Assembly (NCBI RefSeq): GCF_017874035.1
Contig: NZ_JAGGKV010000018.1
Coordinates: 1-64,000, forward strand
DNA from: Paenibacillus aceris
GTDB lineage: Bacteria; Bacillota; Bacilli; Paenibacillales; NBRC-103111
Length of the DNA stretch: 64,000 nucleotides
Direction of reading: 5' to 3'
Part shown: positions 8,367 to 17,083 of the stretch, in pieces
How positions within the stretch are numbered: the stretch's first letter is position 1
Layout of the letters: every line of letters starts with the position of its first letter
Translations under genes and position numbers: made by a program
The notes under the pieces: model-generated
The model's input: only the letters and a program-made list of their open reading frames with translations
Databases searched by the model: none
What the model was told of the DNA's origin: nothing

Positions 8367-8414
8367 AAAAGAGCCTTACCGCCACATTCATCTGCGGCGC
8401 AATAAGGCTCTTAT
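8367..8414 (-). terminator. Terminator between convergent genes
   Basis: AAGAGCCTTA pairs with TAAGGCTCTT around an inner GCGG/CCGC stem. On the minus strand it is followed by a T-rich tract, just past the FAD oxidoreductase stop; it also lies 46 bp after the acidic-protein gene. Confidence 0.75.
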
Positions 8415-8424
8415 TTGGTGTTTA

Positions 8425-10389
8425 TTAAGGCTTGCCCGTTAAACCAATCTTTAAATCTCTGATTAACATATAGGTGTCAGCATTTGTTAACTTCTGCTTG
8501 TCTGCTATGAGATTCAAGGAAGCGTCTGTCAGCAGCTTATTCTCCATTAGCTTAGCTTGCGATTCTTTGGACGAAGCTGTCAGTCCCAAAGCTTGAGTCA
8601 ACGTATACGTCGCTTGCTCAAGTGATAACGGAACTTTATCGGCGTTCTCCAGTTTCGCAATCGCTTGGGAAACATCGCCTTTGAAAGCATCAGGCTTCAT
8701 TTTCTTAGCACCGCTCACAAGATTCGTCATCCGCTTCGGATTCGACGCATCGTCCAAATGGAAATTGTTATCGTACGCTCCAGCAGCTAGTCCAAGCATT
8801 AATGCCGTTTTCAAGCCTTCGTACGCTTTATGCTCCATAAATGGCTGCGGTTTGAGCGTAATTGGATGAATCTCCATCCCCTGCTTGTTGAGTTGATCCT
8901 GCAGTTTCGCAATCACCTCTTTGGAAGCTGAGAGCTGTCGGAACGTCATCTTCTCCTGTTTCGCGAACATCGCTGCAGCACCGGCTGCTTCGCCTTCCGC
9001 CATGCCCGTTGGCATAACGCGCGCACTGCCATGCGGCAGCGTATCGTAACTAGCCGCACGTCCTACCACAAGCAGTCCATCCACCTTCTGTGGCACAAGG
9101 CTGCGGAATGGGATCGCATACTGCTTAGGTTTGCAAACAACCGTCCCTGAGTCCGTTGGAGAAATCCTTTGAATATCAACTGGATAAGAACCAAATCCGA
9201 TGCGGTCCCATTGATCCGTGTTCGTACACACATCAACAATATTCAGTCGATATTCCCCTTGCATATGACGTGTTTCCCTCACATACAGCTCCGGTGCCGA
9301 GCCGGCAAGCTCCAGGCTTGCGAATTCCGGAAAATTCTTTTGCATATAAGTTAAAATATTAGGCAATTCTTTCTTCCCGATATCAAAAGCTTCTTGCACA
9401 GATTTCGGATCAAAAGCATCCACTCCGAAGATTTGCAAAGCATTAATCAGTACGGTATTGTCATTCTCCCTACCCATATTAAACCCTCTCATTTTGGCTC
9501 TTTCTTTATTGAGAGGCGGGTATTTGCTCATTTCCCCGTAGCCGAACACGCTGACTTCGTTGACACCCGTATCCGGATTGTTGTCACCGTTTAACCTTTT
9601 GGCCATCAGGTTCCAAACTTCCGGCGTTACGTTTTTCAGACGAAACGCAAGCGTTACGGCCATCTTGGAATTCGGATCACCAATATCTTCGTGCCCGATC
9701 GTAAACGGTACGCCCGCCGCTGCCGCGAAATCCCCATCCTGCGTCGCATCGATGACAGAAGCAGCCTTCACGACTTGCGTACTGCCGTTTTCAAGCGTAA
9801 TTGTGGCGCCTTGAACGGTCTTTTTATCTTGTGAAAGAACGGGATCGATCTTTTTCGTTTTTAGCAGCAGATCGATTTTAGGTTCATTTTTAACTAAATC
9901 ATAGAACGCATTAGCAGCTGTATTCACATCGAAGGAATCCCCTTCAATTTTGGCGTACCATTCGGAGAAAAAGCCTTTGTTGAACACATCATCCTTCCCC
10001 AACAGGTTCTTGCTGGAGGAGTAATTCATATCAATGGAGTTAATCCAGCCGAGCGTCATTAGCCCACCCAGGATCTCCCGATTCCGTCCATCAACCAAAA
10101 GGGTCGTCAATCCGTTGCGAGCCGCTGAAACTGCCGCTGCAACCCCCTCTGGATCAGTACCCACGACAATGACGTCGTAAGCCTCTTTCGTTTTCTTCAC
10201 GGATTTCACTTCTTCAATCTCTTGCTTCGCTTTGCTTTGTCCACCGCTGACATGGTATTTATACTGATAATACAAGGATGCTGCAGCTCCCAGCACCGCC
10301 AGTAGAATCAAAGTCCCCATCAACCAAAGCCATCCTTTGGAAGCGGAATTGTTACGATTCGGATTTGCCATTAAAACGAAAGCACCCAC
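8425..10389 (-). CDS. Membrane-anchored FAD-dependent oxidoreductase
   Basis: 654 residues from GTG 10389 (AGGGG five bases upstream); ATG 10371 (MANPNRNNS) is an alternative start. Residues 20-41 form one membrane segment after a basic N-terminus. The FAD_oxidored (PF12831-like) domain follows from residue 71: YDVIVVGTDPEGVAAA, where the usual GxGxxG has Asp in place of the second Gly, then LLVDGR and a conserved GGLMTLGW. The FAD family features VIDATQDGDFAAAAGVPFTIG and GLLVVGRAASYD...GSARVMPTG are present. The C-terminal part contains helical repeats. Substrate unknown. The catalytic domain should face outward if the segment is a signal anchor. Flanked by its own terminator. Confidence 0.82.
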   Translation of the reverse strand: MGAFVLMANPNRNNSASKGWLWLMGTLILLAVLGAAASLYYQYKYHVSGGQSKAKQEIEEVKSVKKTKEAYDVIVVGTDPEGVAAAVSAARNGLTTLLVDGRNREILGGLMTLGWINSIDMNYSSSKNLLGKDDVFNKGFFSEWYAKIEGDSFDVNTAANAFYDLVKNEPKIDLLLKTKKIDPVLSQDKKTVQGATITLENGSTQVVKAASVIDATQDGDFAAAAGVPFTIGHEDIGDPNSKMAVTLAFRLKNVTPEVWNLMAKRLNGDNNPDTGVNEVSVFGYGEMSKYPPLNKERAKMRGFNMGRENDNTVLINALQIFGVDAFDPKSVQEAFDIGKKELPNILTYMQKNFPEFASLELAGSAPELYVRETRHMQGEYRLNIVDVCTNTDQWDRIGFGSYPVDIQRISPTDSGTVVCKPKQYAIPFRSLVPQKVDGLLVVGRAASYDTLPHGSARVMPTGMAEGEAAGAAAMFAKQEKMTFRQLSASKEVIAKLQDQLNKQGMEIHPITLKPQPFMEHKAYEGLKTALMLGLAAGAYDNNFHLDDASNPKRMTNLVSGAKKMKPDAFKGDVSQAIAKLENADKVPLSLEQATYTLTQALGLTASSKESQAKLMENKLLTDASLNLIADKQKLTNADTYMLIRDLKIGLTGKP

Positions 10390-10525
10390 CTTGTCCCCTG
10401 CTTTTCATACAGCTTACCGGTTAAAGGTTTGATAAGCTTTCTTGAGCAGTCGATTAATTTTTATGTCAAAAAACATCACTTTTTAGTTTACCACATTTTA
10501 AAGACTGAGAGAAATTCTGCTATTT

Positions 10526-10563
10526 CCAATAAGAAAGACCTAGCATGCGGCTAGGTCCTTGTC
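10526..10563 (+). terminator. Hairpin in the 10.4-10.9 kb gap
   Basis: GACCTAG pairs with CTAGGTC around CATGCGG, followed by CTTGTCTTG. It does not directly follow a plus-strand gene, so its use is unclear. Confidence 0.4.
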
Positions 10564-10637
10564 TTGTTCGGGCATGGGGAGGGAACCGTCATGCTACATA
10601 CGCTTGTCCCAAACAGGGATACCCCGCCCCTTAATAG

Positions 10638-10816
10638 GGGAACTCCATTCCCTTATTTAAGCAAATAGCCGGATTTCATGGGGGGAGGGGAACTACAGGC
10701 TCTTATTCCGCCTCCATCGTCCAACTATGGTGTCAAAATGGCGAAATAGCGGACCCTAGTTTCCTCTCCCTCAAGCAAAAGGATCTTTTTGTCATAATAG
10801 CGGCCAGTAGTTTCCC
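10638..10816. repeat. Nested palindromic element, copy 3
   Basis: 179 bp. The outer arms are GGGAACTCCATTCCCTTATT at 10638 and a match to AATAGCGGCCAGTAGTTTCCC (in two parts) ending 10816. The core spans 10688-10764 (77 bp), from GGGAACTACAGG to CCCTAGTTTCC. It is closely similar along its whole length to copy 5. Together with the hairpins at either side it accounts for most of the gap between the FAD oxidoreductase and the next small gene. Confidence 0.8.
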
Positions 10817-10822
10817 TATAAA

Positions 10823-10866
10823 CAAATAAAGCCCTGCGGGCTGTCGAGTCAGCACGCAAGGCTTTA
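10823..10866 (-). terminator. Terminator of the 57-residue gene
   Basis: On the minus strand AAAGCCTTGCG pairs with CGCAGGGCTTT and is followed by ATTTGTTTAT. It starts four bases past the stop of the small gene. Confidence 0.7.
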
Positions 10867-10869
10867 CGA

Positions 10870-11043
10870 TTAACGATATGATTTTTTGGGAATGCTTTTC
10901 AACTTTTCTTGTTCGGATGTGAACTCAGCACTAATTTCTATATCCGCTAGCGCTGGTGCTTGACTCATCCGCTCCGCAAATGTTGTATGCAGCAGCTGCT
11001 GCTCTGGCGCCGTCATGGCTTTGTGTTTGATCGATTGACGCAT
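10870..11043 (-). CDS. Small conserved-looking protein of 57 residues
   Basis: ATG at 11041-11043, stop TAA at 10870-10872. AGGAG lies seven bases before the ATG, a terminator follows directly, and the codons look like those of its neighbours, so this appears to be a real gene. The product begins MRQSIKHKAMTAPEQQLL and ends KLKSIPKKSYR; it is hydrophilic with no membrane segment or recognised motif. A -10-like TATACT lies about 35 bases upstream of the start. It lies downstream of relA-dtd on the same strand, 85 bp away. Function unknown. Confidence 0.55.
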   Translation of the reverse strand: MRQSIKHKAMTAPEQQLLHTTFAERMSQAPALADIEISAEFTSEQEKLKSIPKKSYR

Positions 11044-11128
11044 CTGGATGCTCCTAACTGCAAGAATCTACAGTTTTAGTATAACCAGGCTGTCAGTTTC
11101 TTATCCTTTTGTTAGGCCGTATTGAAGT

Positions 11129-11569
11129 CTATTTACTGTCGATAATTAATGTCACAGGTCCCCAATTGGTCAACGAAACATCCATCATTTCTCCAAATGC
11201 ACCCGTTTCTACGTGTAAGCCTTGTGCGCGCAGAAGCTCATTGAACTTGTCATAGAGCGGTTCTGCAATTTCTGGTCTAGCCGCCGACATGAAGTTAGGA
11301 CGCTTCCCTTTGCGGCAATCCCCATACAAGGTAAACTGGGATACAGATAAAATTTGACCGCCTGTCTCGAGAACAGAATGGTTCATTTTCCCGGTTTCAT
11401 CTTCAAAAATGCGCAGCCCCGATACTTTGTCCGCTACATATTTAGCATCTTGCTCGGTATCCTCATGCGTGATGCCGACTAATAGCATAAGTCCATGCTC
11501 GATCCGGCCGACAGATGCACCGTTAACGGTTACTTCGGCGCGTTTGCAACGCTGAACTACTACTCTCAT
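11129..11569 (-). CDS. dtd: D-aminoacyl-tRNA deacylase
   Basis: 146 residues, the normal DTD size. It hydrolyses D-aminoacyl-tRNA (and glycyl-tRNA-Ala), recycling tRNA and keeping D-residues out of proteins. The two family motifs are present: SQFTLYGD near residue 77 and NWGPVT near 137, which together form the active-site pocket. It starts 40 bases after the relA stop and is probably cotranscribed with it, the order found in many Bacillota. Confidence 0.96.
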   Translation of the reverse strand: MRVVVQRCKRAEVTVNGASVGRIEHGLMLLVGITHEDTEQDAKYVADKVSGLRIFEDETGKMNHSVLETGGQILSVSQFTLYGDCRKGKRPNFMSAARPEIAEPLYDKFNELLRAQGLHVETGAFGEMMDVSLTNWGPVTLIIDSK

Positions 11570-11609
11570 CGTTTTCTGAATCTCCTTACCTTCGTTCGCA
11601 GCCGCAAAC

Positions 11610-13796
11610 TTAGCTCTGCATAATTCGCTGAACGGAATAGACGTCTTTCACACGTTTGATCTTCTCAACAACCGATTGCAGATGATCGATATTTTTGATC
11701 AAAATTGTCATATGAACCGTTGCCATCTTGTTTTTATCCGATCGGCCCGAAACCGCCGATAACATTGTTTTGCATTCTGAAACAGCCTGAAGCACTTCGT
11801 TTAAGAAACCTCGGCGGTCATGGCCCGTAATCTCAATTTCCACATTGAAATTGGATTCGACGGCTTCCGCCCAATCGACCTCAATGACCCGTTCTTCTTC
11901 CCCCATGCTTGTGGGGATATTCGTACAATCCGACCGGTGCACAGACACGCCGCGTCCTCTTGTAATATACCCTATGATCAAATCGCCGGGAACCGGATTG
12001 CAGCAGCGGGCAAAGCGCACAAGCAAGTTGTCCACGCCTTTTACTCGCACGCCGTTGGTTGGACGGCTTTTTCGTTCGGTTGCGGTTTGGGACTTAACTT
12101 CTTTAACTTCCGTAGAAAGCTGAAGCACCTGGGCTTCTTCCGCTTCCTTGCGCAGCTTTTCCGTAAGCTTCGTGCATATTTGCGCGGCTGTAATACCGCC
12201 GAACCCGACGGCTGACAGCATATCTTCAATGTCATTAAAATTGAATTTCTTCGCCGCTTCGAGCATTTTCTCATCGCTCATCAGTGTCGGCGGATCGATG
12301 GCCAACCGTTTGAGCTCGCGCTCAATCATGTCTTTCCCTTTTTCGACGTTCTCTTCGCGCTTCTCTTTCTTGAACCACTGCTTGATTTTACTTCGGGCGT
12401 GGGAAGATTGTGCGAGCTTGACCCAATCTTGGCTAGGGCCATATGAATGCTTAGAGGTCAAAATTTCAATAATGTCCCCTGTTTTCAACTTGTGGTCCAG
12501 GGGTACAATACGGGAATTCACTTTGGCACCAATAGTCCGATTGCCGACCTCCGTATGAATGCGGTAAGCAAAATCCAATGGCACGGAACCTGCCGGAAGT
12601 TCAATGACCTCACCTTTTGGCGTAAACACAAAAACAAGGTCCGAAAAGAAGTCCATCTTCATCGATTCCATGAATTCGGAAGCATCATTGGTTTCTTGCT
12701 GGAGCTCCAAAATTTCACGGAACCAACTCATCTTATCTTCAAAGGTGCCCGAAGGGACAACGGAGCCGCCTTCTTTGTAAGCCCAGTGTGCGGCGATACC
12801 GAACTCCGACGTCCGATGCATTTCCCAAGTACGAATCTGAACCTCTAGCGGCTCCCCCTTAGGGCCTATGACCGTTGTATGGAGTGACTGATACATATTC
12901 GGCTTAGGCATCGCAATATAATCTTTGAAACGCCCAGGCATCGGTTTCCACAACGTATGAATAATCCCCAAAGAAGCATAGCAATCTTTGATGCCATCGA
13001 CGATAACGCGCAGCGCCATGAGATCATAAATCTCATTGAATTGCTTGCCGCGTGAGCTCATTTTTTTATAAATGCTGTATAGATGTTTGGGTCTCCCGGA
13101 AATGTCTCCTTGTATCCCCATTTCGTCCAGCTTCTCTTTGATGCTGTGAATCACGTCTTCGATATACTGCTCACGCTCGGTTCGCTTTTTCTGCATAAGA
13201 TTAACGATCCGGTAATACTGTTGAGGATTCAAATACCGAAGGGCGATATCCTCCATTTCCCACTTGATCGTGGAAATACCGAGTCTATGCGCAATCGGAC
13301 AGAAAATTTCCAGCGTTTCCTCTGCAATGCGGCGCTGGCTCTCCTCAGATTGGTACTTCAATGTCCGCATATTATGCAGACGATCCGCCAACTTAATCAA
13401 AATAACGCGAATATCCTGCGCCATGGCGACAAACATTTTGCGGTAGTTCTCGTTCTGCTGCTCTTCCTTGGACTTGAACTTGATCCGTTCAAGCTTCGTC
13501 AAGCCGTCAACAAGCATTGCGCAGGTTTTCCCGAATTTATCTAGAACAGTTCCCAGTGAAACTGTTGTATCTTCAACGACATCATGCAGAAGCGCGGCAA
13601 TCACGGAAGTGACGTCCATCTGCATGTTCACCAGTATATCTGCAACAGCGAGTGGATGCAGAATATAGGGCTCCCCCGATTTGCGCACTTGGCCATGATG
13701 GGCTTCATCCGCGAATTCATAGGCCTCCCGTATCCTCTGCAAATCATTCTCTTTCAGATAGGTGGCTGCCTTCTCTAACAGCTGCTCTATACCCAT
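11610..13796 (-). CDS. relA: Bifunctional (p)ppGpp synthetase/hydrolase
   Basis: 728 residues from ATG 13796 (MGIEQLLEKAATYLKEN), close to the 734 of B. subtilis Rel; the reading frame continues 16 codons upstream without a better site. Domains in order: HD hydrolase (HHGQVRKSGEPYILHP, ALLHDVVEDT), synthetase (PNMYQSLHTTVIGPKG, LEVQIRT), TGS (VFVFTPKGEVIELP), zinc-finger/helical (RCCNPVPGD) and ACT at the C-terminus. Both catalytic halves look intact, so it should make and degrade the stringent alarmone. A promoter with a palindromic spacer lies upstream. Confidence 0.95.
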   Translation of the reverse strand: MGIEQLLEKAATYLKENDLQRIREAYEFADEAHHGQVRKSGEPYILHPLAVADILVNMQMDVTSVIAALLHDVVEDTTVSLGTVLDKFGKTCAMLVDGLTKLERIKFKSKEEQQNENYRKMFVAMAQDIRVILIKLADRLHNMRTLKYQSEESQRRIAEETLEIFCPIAHRLGISTIKWEMEDIALRYLNPQQYYRIVNLMQKKRTEREQYIEDVIHSIKEKLDEMGIQGDISGRPKHLYSIYKKMSSRGKQFNEIYDLMALRVIVDGIKDCYASLGIIHTLWKPMPGRFKDYIAMPKPNMYQSLHTTVIGPKGEPLEVQIRTWEMHRTSEFGIAAHWAYKEGGSVVPSGTFEDKMSWFREILELQQETNDASEFMESMKMDFFSDLVFVFTPKGEVIELPAGSVPLDFAYRIHTEVGNRTIGAKVNSRIVPLDHKLKTGDIIEILTSKHSYGPSQDWVKLAQSSHARSKIKQWFKKEKREENVEKGKDMIERELKRLAIDPPTLMSDEKMLEAAKKFNFNDIEDMLSAVGFGGITAAQICTKLTEKLRKEAEEAQVLQLSTEVKEVKSQTATERKSRPTNGVRVKGVDNLLVRFARCCNPVPGDLIIGYITRGRGVSVHRSDCTNIPTSMGEEERVIEVDWAEAVESNFNVEIEITGHDRRGFLNEVLQAVSECKTMLSAVSGRSDKNKMATVHMTILIKNIDHLQSVVEKIKRVKDVYSVQRIMQS

Positions 13797-13871
13797 GCAT
13801 CTACCCATTCCCTTTAGAGGTTGTTTAAAAAGCGAACTTTTCAAACGCTCATCTTTAGTCGATTTTTATTC

Positions 13872-13901
13872 ATTATGCCTGCAAGGCAGGCTCCGCGTCA
13901 A
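13872..13901 (-). promoter_or_regulatory. Candidate relA promoter
   Basis: On the minus strand TTGACG (13896-13901), 18-base spacer, CATAAT (13872-13877). The spacer contains a perfect 6-bp inverted repeat GCCTGC-CTT-GCAGGC, placed where a repressor could act. The 75 bases downstream, before the relA start, also contain a short AT-rich stem but no second gene. Confidence 0.55.
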
Positions 13902-13988
13902 CTATGCGCTGCTATACTTTCGACAAAAACCATCATTTCGCCTCAAATGCTCTGAAGGATCCCATCTTTGCCGCTCATTTTGAGGTAC

Positions 13989-14018
13989 AAAAAAGAATCG
14001 AATAAGAATTCGATTCTT
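13989..14018 (-). terminator. Terminator of recJ-apt
   Basis: On the minus strand AAGAATCGAAT is followed by ATTCGATTCTT and TTTT, directly after the apt stop. Confidence 0.85.
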
Positions 14019-14027
14019 CCCATTATT

Positions 14028-14540
14028 TTAATATTGAACTAATGAAACCACATCTATACCATCAAACTTATTTCTGCCTTCCAGATAGGAAAGCTCGATC
14101 AAGAATGCCGCTCCTACAATGTCTCCGCCTAGTTGTTTAATCAGGTCGATGGAGGATTGAATCGTTCCGCCGGTTGCCAACAGGTCATCCGCAATCAGAA
14201 CTTTTTGACCTGGCTTAATTGCGTCTTTGTGCATCGCTAATTTATCTTTGCCATACTCAAGAGCATAGTCCACTTCAATCGTCTCGCCAGGCAATTTACC
14301 GCTTTTGCGAATTGGAATAAAGCCTACCCCAAGCGCATAAGCGAGCGGAGCGCCGATAACGAAGCCGCGGGCTTCAGGGCCTGCAATGACATCAATTTCC
14401 TTTTCTTTTACCATTTCTTTCAGTTGATCTATCGCATCTTTATAAACTGCGCCGTTTTGCAGCAAAGTGGTAATATCTTTAAAACGGATGCCTGGTTGCG
14501 GGAAGTCCGGGATGACGCGAATGTAATCTTTGAAATTCAT
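14028..14540 (-). CDS. apt: Adenine phosphoribosyltransferase
   Basis: 170 residues, normal length. It salvages adenine with PRPP to AMP. The N-terminal FPQPGIRFKDITTLL and PEARGFVIGAPLAYALG are family signatures, and the PRPP-binding motif VLIADDLLATGGT is near residue 120. Its start overlaps the recJ stop by four bases (ATGA), so it is translationally coupled to recJ; apt-relA adjacency downstream is the classical Bacillota order, though a terminator separates them here. Confidence 0.96.
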   Translation of the reverse strand: MNFKDYIRVIPDFPQPGIRFKDITTLLQNGAVYKDAIDQLKEMVKEKEIDVIAGPEARGFVIGAPLAYALGVGFIPIRKSGKLPGETIEVDYALEYGKDKLAMHKDAIKPGQKVLIADDLLATGGTIQSSIDLIKQLGGDIVGAAFLIELSYLEGRNKFDGIDVVSLVQY

Positions 14541-16981
14541 ATGATTTCCTCCAATAAGTGTTTTTCTTTATTTATATGTTGGGCAATCCACAGCTCTAAT
14601 TCTTTGGCCGAAGAATACATCACGATGGATTCAACTTCCTGACGATTCATTCTATGCTGATATATGCGGGATGCCGTAAGATCTTTCTTGGCCGGAGCTG
14701 CATTTAGCTTCACGAAAGCACCTTGTCTTTCAACAAACGCTAACTCTTCAAACACGGATAAAATAAATTGAATCATTGCTGGCGACAGGCCTGATCTTTT
14801 GCTAAAAGAAGCCATTAAACGGACATCCTGAACATTCAAAGAACCTTCTTTTTGCAAAGTGCCGTACATCATCTTGAACATGTCGCGTGATGGCAGTGTA
14901 CTTCCACTGTCAGGACCCAACTCTGCAAAAACAGGATAGCAGCGCATCATCCCCGCAGCTTGCCGCAAAACATTCTGTAAGCTATCGATACTCCTTGGGA
15001 TCGTATACAGAATGATATCCTTCATATGGGCAAAATCAAGCTGTCCGGCGCTTTCGTTGCCCGCTTGTAATTGTCCGCTGTCTTGAACGATCCAGTAGGG
15101 AACAGCATCGCCAATTTGAAACGCCGTGGCCGCAAAAGCCCCCGCATCCGTTTCGTCAAACAGAACGATAGCCGGCACCAGAGAGTTTGCGGCGCTGGAA
15201 GCCAGAGAATTCTGAAGCACATTCAACTTCGCACTCAATTGACCGGCTCCTCGCCAATCAAACAGCTGCATATGGGTGATCTTCAAATCCTGCATAACGA
15301 TTTGGGGTTTGCGGACACCATTCCACTCGTTGATGGACATCTCACCTAGCACATCCAGCTTAGCAGCCGGTGCTATGAGTCCTGCCAGACTTCCTTTGCC
15401 AAACCCAATTGCTTCCACCGAACAGCTAACTTCATCCTTCGCTTGAGTGAGAGCAAGCTTCAGATGCTGCTTCTCTTTTCCCAAGGTTCGGATGTCGCCA
15501 AGCTGTAAATCAGTAAACATGAACCTTGGGGCTGGGTTGCCCATTCCGAATGGAGCAAGTTTCTCCAGCCCTTCAATGCTGGCAATCGGAACATCCGGCA
15601 AGCTGCAAACGGCGTCAGCCTTCAAAAGCGGAATGAAATCCTGATCTGTCAATGCCGCAGCAGCCAGTTCATTCAGCTTATGTGTAAATGCCTCCAGATG
15701 ACTGCTGCTTAAACTCATGCCTGCCGCTGCTTGATGGCCCCCATAGTGGTCTAGCCACTCTTCACAGACTGTCAGAGCCTTGTGTAAGTCGAAGCCAGTG
15801 ATAGACCTCGCCGAACCTTTGGCAACTCCTGTCTGCGGATCTATGCTGAGCACCAAAGTCGGACGGTAAAATCTCTCCACGATCTTGGAGGCAACAATGC
15901 CGACTACGCCAACATTCCACCCTTCCTTCGCGACGACAATTACTTTGTCCATACCTTTGGCTTGCTGCTCCTCGGCCAGAACAAATGCTTCTTTCACCAT
16001 TTCTTCAACGATAAGCTGGCGTTCTTTATTCAACATATCCAATTCAAAAGCAATTTGCTCCGCTTCGGTTTCATCTGTCGTTGTCAACAGTTTAACCGCA
16101 ATATCCGCAGCTTCCAACCGTCCACTGGCATTAATTCTTGGTGCAAGGGAGAAGCCGATATGGCCTGCCGTCACTTCCTTGCGTTCAATACCCGATACAC
16201 CAATGAGTGAACGGAATCCTGCGTAAACGGACTCTTGCATGCGCTGCAGGCCTTGTTTGACGATTAATCGATTCTCTCCCGTTAGAGGCATTAAATCTGC
16301 CACTGTGCCTAGCGCCGCAAATTCAAGCAGTTCTTCCGGCAGCCTATCCAGCAGAGCGTGAGCCAGCTTGAAGGCAACACCCACGCCCGCGAGTTGTTTA
16401 AAAGGATAGGGGCATCCCGGTTTCTTAGGATTGATGACGGACAAAGCCTGGGGCAGCTGCTCTGGAGGCTCATGGTGATCTGTAACAATAACATCTATGC
16501 CTAGTTCTTGACAGTAGGCTATTTCTTGAAAGGCGCTAATGCCCGTATCCACTGTAATTAATAAATCGACGCCTTGTTCTTTGGCTAAATCAATTGCAGA
16601 GCGATTCAGACCATAGCCTTCACGAATGCGGTGCGGGATATACGTATCGAACCGGGCGCCTAAGCCTTTTAATAAATGATACATTAGCGAGGTACTGCTG
16701 ACGCCATCGGCATCATAGTCCCCATAAATTCGGATAAATTCATCGTTCTGGAGGGCTTTCCGAATACGTTCTACGGCCAAGAACATCCCGTCCAGCAAAT
16801 ACGGATCATGGTAATACTGAACTCCGCCATTCATAAATTGTTCAGCATCCGGTATGGTTCTTATGTCTCGGAGAACAAGCAGTCTGGCCACAAGCGGGTC
16901 AATCTGCAGCTCGCGCACAAAAGTTTCTATGAGCATTTCATCCGCATTTCCAATGCTCCATCTTGCCTTTGGTGCTAGCAC
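14537..16981 (-). CDS. recJ: Single-stranded-DNA-specific exonuclease RecJ
   Basis: 814 residues from GTG 16981, chosen because GAGGAGG lies nine bases upstream; longer readings pass through that Shine-Dalgarno and its hairpin. The DHH phosphoesterase domain shows IYGDYDADGVSS and VTDHHEPPE, and the DHHA1 part has GGHQAAAGMSL. An OB-like domain and a long C-terminal Bacillota-specific extension (from about residue 550) follow. It degrades 5' single-stranded DNA in recombination and mismatch repair. Its leader holds the hairpin/Shine-Dalgarno box shared with ruvB and the sigma factor gene. Confidence 0.95.
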   Translation of the reverse strand: MLAPKARWSIGNADEMLIETFVRELQIDPLVARLLVLRDIRTIPDAEQFMNGGVQYYHDPYLLDGMFLAVERIRKALQNDEFIRIYGDYDADGVSSTSLMYHLLKGLGARFDTYIPHRIREGYGLNRSAIDLAKEQGVDLLITVDTGISAFQEIAYCQELGIDVIVTDHHEPPEQLPQALSVINPKKPGCPYPFKQLAGVGVAFKLAHALLDRLPEELLEFAALGTVADLMPLTGENRLIVKQGLQRMQESVYAGFRSLIGVSGIERKEVTAGHIGFSLAPRINASGRLEAADIAVKLLTTTDETEAEQIAFELDMLNKERQLIVEEMVKEAFVLAEEQQAKGMDKVIVVAKEGWNVGVVGIVASKIVERFYRPTLVLSIDPQTGVAKGSARSITGFDLHKALTVCEEWLDHYGGHQAAAGMSLSSSHLEAFTHKLNELAAAALTDQDFIPLLKADAVCSLPDVPIASIEGLEKLAPFGMGNPAPRFMFTDLQLGDIRTLGKEKQHLKLALTQAKDEVSCSVEAIGFGKGSLAGLIAPAAKLDVLGEMSINEWNGVRKPQIVMQDLKITHMQLFDWRGAGQLSAKLNVLQNSLASSAANSLVPAIVLFDETDAGAFAATAFQIGDAVPYWIVQDSGQLQAGNESAGQLDFAHMKDIILYTIPRSIDSLQNVLRQAAGMMRCYPVFAELGPDSGSTLPSRDMFKMMYGTLQKEGSLNVQDVRLMASFSKRSGLSPAMIQFILSVFEELAFVERQGAFVKLNAAPAKKDLTASRIYQHRMNRQEVESIVMYSSAKELELWIAQHINKEKHLLEEII

Positions 16982-16990
16982 TTGGTGTGT

Positions 16991-17026
16991 CCTCCTCAGA
17001 GTTTTGCTGTGCAAAACTTTCTTCGT
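16991..17026 (-). promoter_or_regulatory. RBS-proximal hairpin box of recJ
   Basis: Minus strand: ACGAAG, two bases, then the perfect hairpin AGTTTTGC-ACA-GCAAAACT (17000-17018), then CTGAGGAGG. The 36-base layout from ACGAAG to AGGAGG equals that before ruvB. A second, imperfect copy (AGTTTTTCCTACGGAAA) lies just upstream near 17045-17065. Confidence 0.7.
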
Positions 17027-17083
17027 AAGTATCAGCTTAATATTTCCGTAGGAAAAACTTTGTTCGTAAGCTTTGCGGTTAAA

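Noticed and set aside
7891..8391. 166-codon minus-strand frame, Leu/Pro/Arg-rich
   Set aside because: Reverse reading of the GAA/GAG-rich acidic gene; low complexity keeps all frames open. The plus frame has the ribosome binding site.
8119..8442. Lys/Arg-rich plus-strand frame inside the acidic gene
   Set aside because: Frame-shifted reading of the same low-complexity DNA, without a start signal.
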